DNA from: DATBFX01 sp036558305
GTDB taxonomy: Bacteria; Chloroflexota; Chloroflexia; Thermomicrobiales; UBA6265
Length of the DNA: 31,613 nucleotides
Direction: 5' to 3'
NCBI GenBank assembly: GCA_036558305.1
Contig: DATBFX010000361.1
Location: forward strand, 1-31,613
Shown: positions 30,469 through 31,613 of the stretch, piece by piece
How the letters are laid out: each line of letters opens with the position of its first letter
How positions within the stretch are numbered: the first letter of the stretch is position 1
Notes under the pieces: model-generated
Database searches by the model: none
What the model saw: only the letters and a program-made list of their open reading frames with translations
What the model was told of the DNA's origin: nothing
Translations under genes and position numbers: made by a program

Positions 30469-31613
30469 TTACCCGCGGATGTGGGCGACCAGGGCGGTGG
30501 GTGTCGGCATGGGGGTACGGAAGTCGTAGGCGGTTGGCGTGTTGCCGGCGAGGTGGGGGCCCGGTATCTCGTCGACGACGGTGAAATGCTCGGCGGCGAG
30601 CGAACGGAGGCGGTTGCCGAGGTCGGGACCGAGGTGGGCGAAGGGTGGGGCCGGGACGAACTCGACCTGGGGGAAGGAGCGGTTGCCGTAGAGGGCGCGC
30701 AGAAGCAGGAGATTGGCATGGGCTTCTCGGCCCAGAGGCGGCAGGTGGGATTCCCGGCCGATGGTGGCGACGACGTGGCAGATCGCGAGGAAGTGGCGTT
30801 CGAGCGAGAAAAAGGGTTGCCAGGGGGCGTTGCCGGTCGGCGAGAGTTCGACACCGCTCTCGGCGAAGGCGACGAGTGCGCGGGCGAACGGTGAGCGGGC
30901 GAAGAGGCGGTCGTAGTCGAAGCGGTCGTCGAGGAGGCCGCAATAGAGCGAGTAGAGGGCGTATTCGACGCACTTCAAGCAGCAGTAGCACCAGCGTTGG
31001 TCGATCCCGGCCTGGGCGCACATCACGATCTGATCCAGGGCACGGGGGTAGCGCTCGGCCAGGAAGCGGAAGGCGACGAGGTGCGAGAAGGGGAGGGAGA
31101 CATCGGCGACGGTGAGGTCGACGCCGAGGGCGCGCCGGTAGCGGGCGCTCTGGGTCGCGGTCACTTCGGGACGCGACCTGGCGTAGTGGTAGACGGGGTG
31201 CCCGTGCGCGTCGGGGTCGACGGAATAGCTCTGCCAGGTGATGCAGAAGGTGCAGAGGGTGGCGCCGTGGGCGAGTAAGGCGGGGAGGGCGCCGACGGTG
31301 TAGAGCTCCAGGTGCGGGCGCGCCCGGTACCCCTCCGGCCGGAAGCGGGCCTGGTAGTCGGTCCAGACGCGTTGGGTCGCCACGCCGAGGTGTTCTCTGG
31401 CCGGTCGCAGCATCAGGGTTTCCTGGCGGCGCTCGATCCGCTCCGTCAGCACCGAATCGAGGCGGTGGGGGCCGACGAACTGGACGAGGAGGACGCGATC
31501 CGGACCGAAGAGTTCGGAGAGGAGGCAGGTGGCGAGGGTGGAGTCCTTGCCGCCGCCGAAAAAGACGGCGTACGGGTGCTTCGTGTCCGCGACGGCCGGT
31601 GCTGTTTGCCAGG
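30469..31613 (-). CDS. PP-loop ATPase-like protein with Cys motifs, N-terminus cut by right edge
   Basis: The frame is open from the stop at 30469 to the window edge. The GTG at 31452 is not its start, because the codons before it encode HPYAVFFGGGKDSTLA, a PP-loop (SGGxDS-type) ATP-pyrophosphatase motif. Further on there are LCTFC and WCYCCLKCVEY cysteine clusters, which could bind zinc or an iron-sulfur cluster. About 381 residues are visible. PP-loop enzymes adenylate a substrate, as in tRNA thiolation, QueC-type nitrile formation, or asparagine-synthetase-like reactions; the specific role is not recognised. The missing N-terminus is short or absent. Confidence 0.75.
   Translation of the reverse strand, partial: WQTAPAVADTKHPYAVFFGGGKDSTLATCLLSELFGPDRVLLVQFVGPHRLDSVLTERIERRQETLMLRPAREHLGVATQRVWTDYQARFRPEGYRARPHLELYTVGALPALLAHGATLCTFCITWQSYSVDPDAHGHPVYHYARSRPEVTATQSARYRRALGVDLTVADVSLPFSHLVAFRFLAERYPRALDQIVMCAQAGIDQRWCYCCLKCVEYALYSLYCGLLDDRFDYDRLFARSPFARALVAFAESGVELSPTGNAPWQPFFSLERHFLAICHVVATIGRESHLPPLGREAHANLLLLRALYGNRSFPQVEFVPAPPFAHLGPDLGNRLRSLAAEHFTVVDEIPGPHLAGNTPTAYDFRTPMPTPTALVAHIRG

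Noticed and set aside
1..31613. CRISPR array, tRNA, rRNA or insertion sequence
   Set aside because: No regularly spaced repeats of CRISPR size, no tRNA cloverleaf sequences, rRNA segments or transposase motifs were seen by eye. A tRNA scan could not be run.

Overview
This is a very GC-rich bacterial window (31.6 kb) with GTG/TTG starts, strong GGAGG-type ribosome sites and several twin-arginine (Tat) exported proteins. Two secreted proteins have low-complexity Thr/Pro/Ala stretches just after the signal (for example QDATPVASP). Together with LuxR-type ATPase regulators and CysO-dependent cysteine synthesis, this suggests Chloroflexota, probably the Thermomicrobia group. The taxonomy is inference from style; no rRNA or marker gene is present. 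No rRNA, tRNA, CRISPR array or transposase was seen.

Layout. 1-71: start of an exported protein running off the left edge (minus). 353-3594: a complete protein-thiocarboxylate cysteine pathway: cysteine synthase (CysM type), sulfur carrier CysO ending in GGA, the JAMM protease Mec, and, convergent, a rhodanese-MoeB fusion that would charge the carrier. 4066-7655: solute-binding protein and two permeases of a peptide/nickel-type ABC importer with no ATPase gene beside them. 7785-8473: VapBC-type toxin-antitoxin pair. 8570-12573: serine beta-lactamase-like esterase, acyl-CoA ligase and MFS exporter. 12807-15209: large LuxR-family ATPase regulator, carrying an in-frame minisatellite hairpin.

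15524-19453 is the most interesting part: a ribosomal peptide (RiPP) cluster of graspetide type. A 54-residue precursor with a microviridin-like leader motif (IFGLRYLE, compare PFFARFLE) and a short core rich in Ser/Thr, Asp and Cys is followed by an MvdD-like ATP-grasp ligase and an ABC exporter with an N-terminal C39 peptidase. The ligase should make ester or amide links between side chains in the core; the transporter should cut off the leader and export the product. The core does not match the classical microviridin pattern, and the C39 domain lacks the usual oxyanion glutamine.

19611-23280 (minus): a small alpha/beta-barrel-type protein, an ester cyclase (SnoaL-like), an HD-GYP/LuxR fusion regulator and a TetR repressor. 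23403-25750: a Tat-exported FAD oxidoreductase followed by an exported cupredoxin. 25955-28516: a Tat-exported cysteine-rich protein, a fragment of an RTX-like repeat protein, a DUF4177-like protein and three small unknown genes, one of them behind a clear promoter overlapped by a palindrome. 28874-30341: a secreted protein and a glyoxalase-fold (VOC) protein. 30469-31613: a PP-loop ATPase-like protein with cysteine motifs, cut by the right edge.

Intergenic regions carry many long, mostly perfect inverted repeats (arms 18-31 bp, each of different sequence), short tandem repeats of 7-8 nt that are often followed by an inverted copy of themselves, and two copies of a double-hairpin element with a conserved linker.
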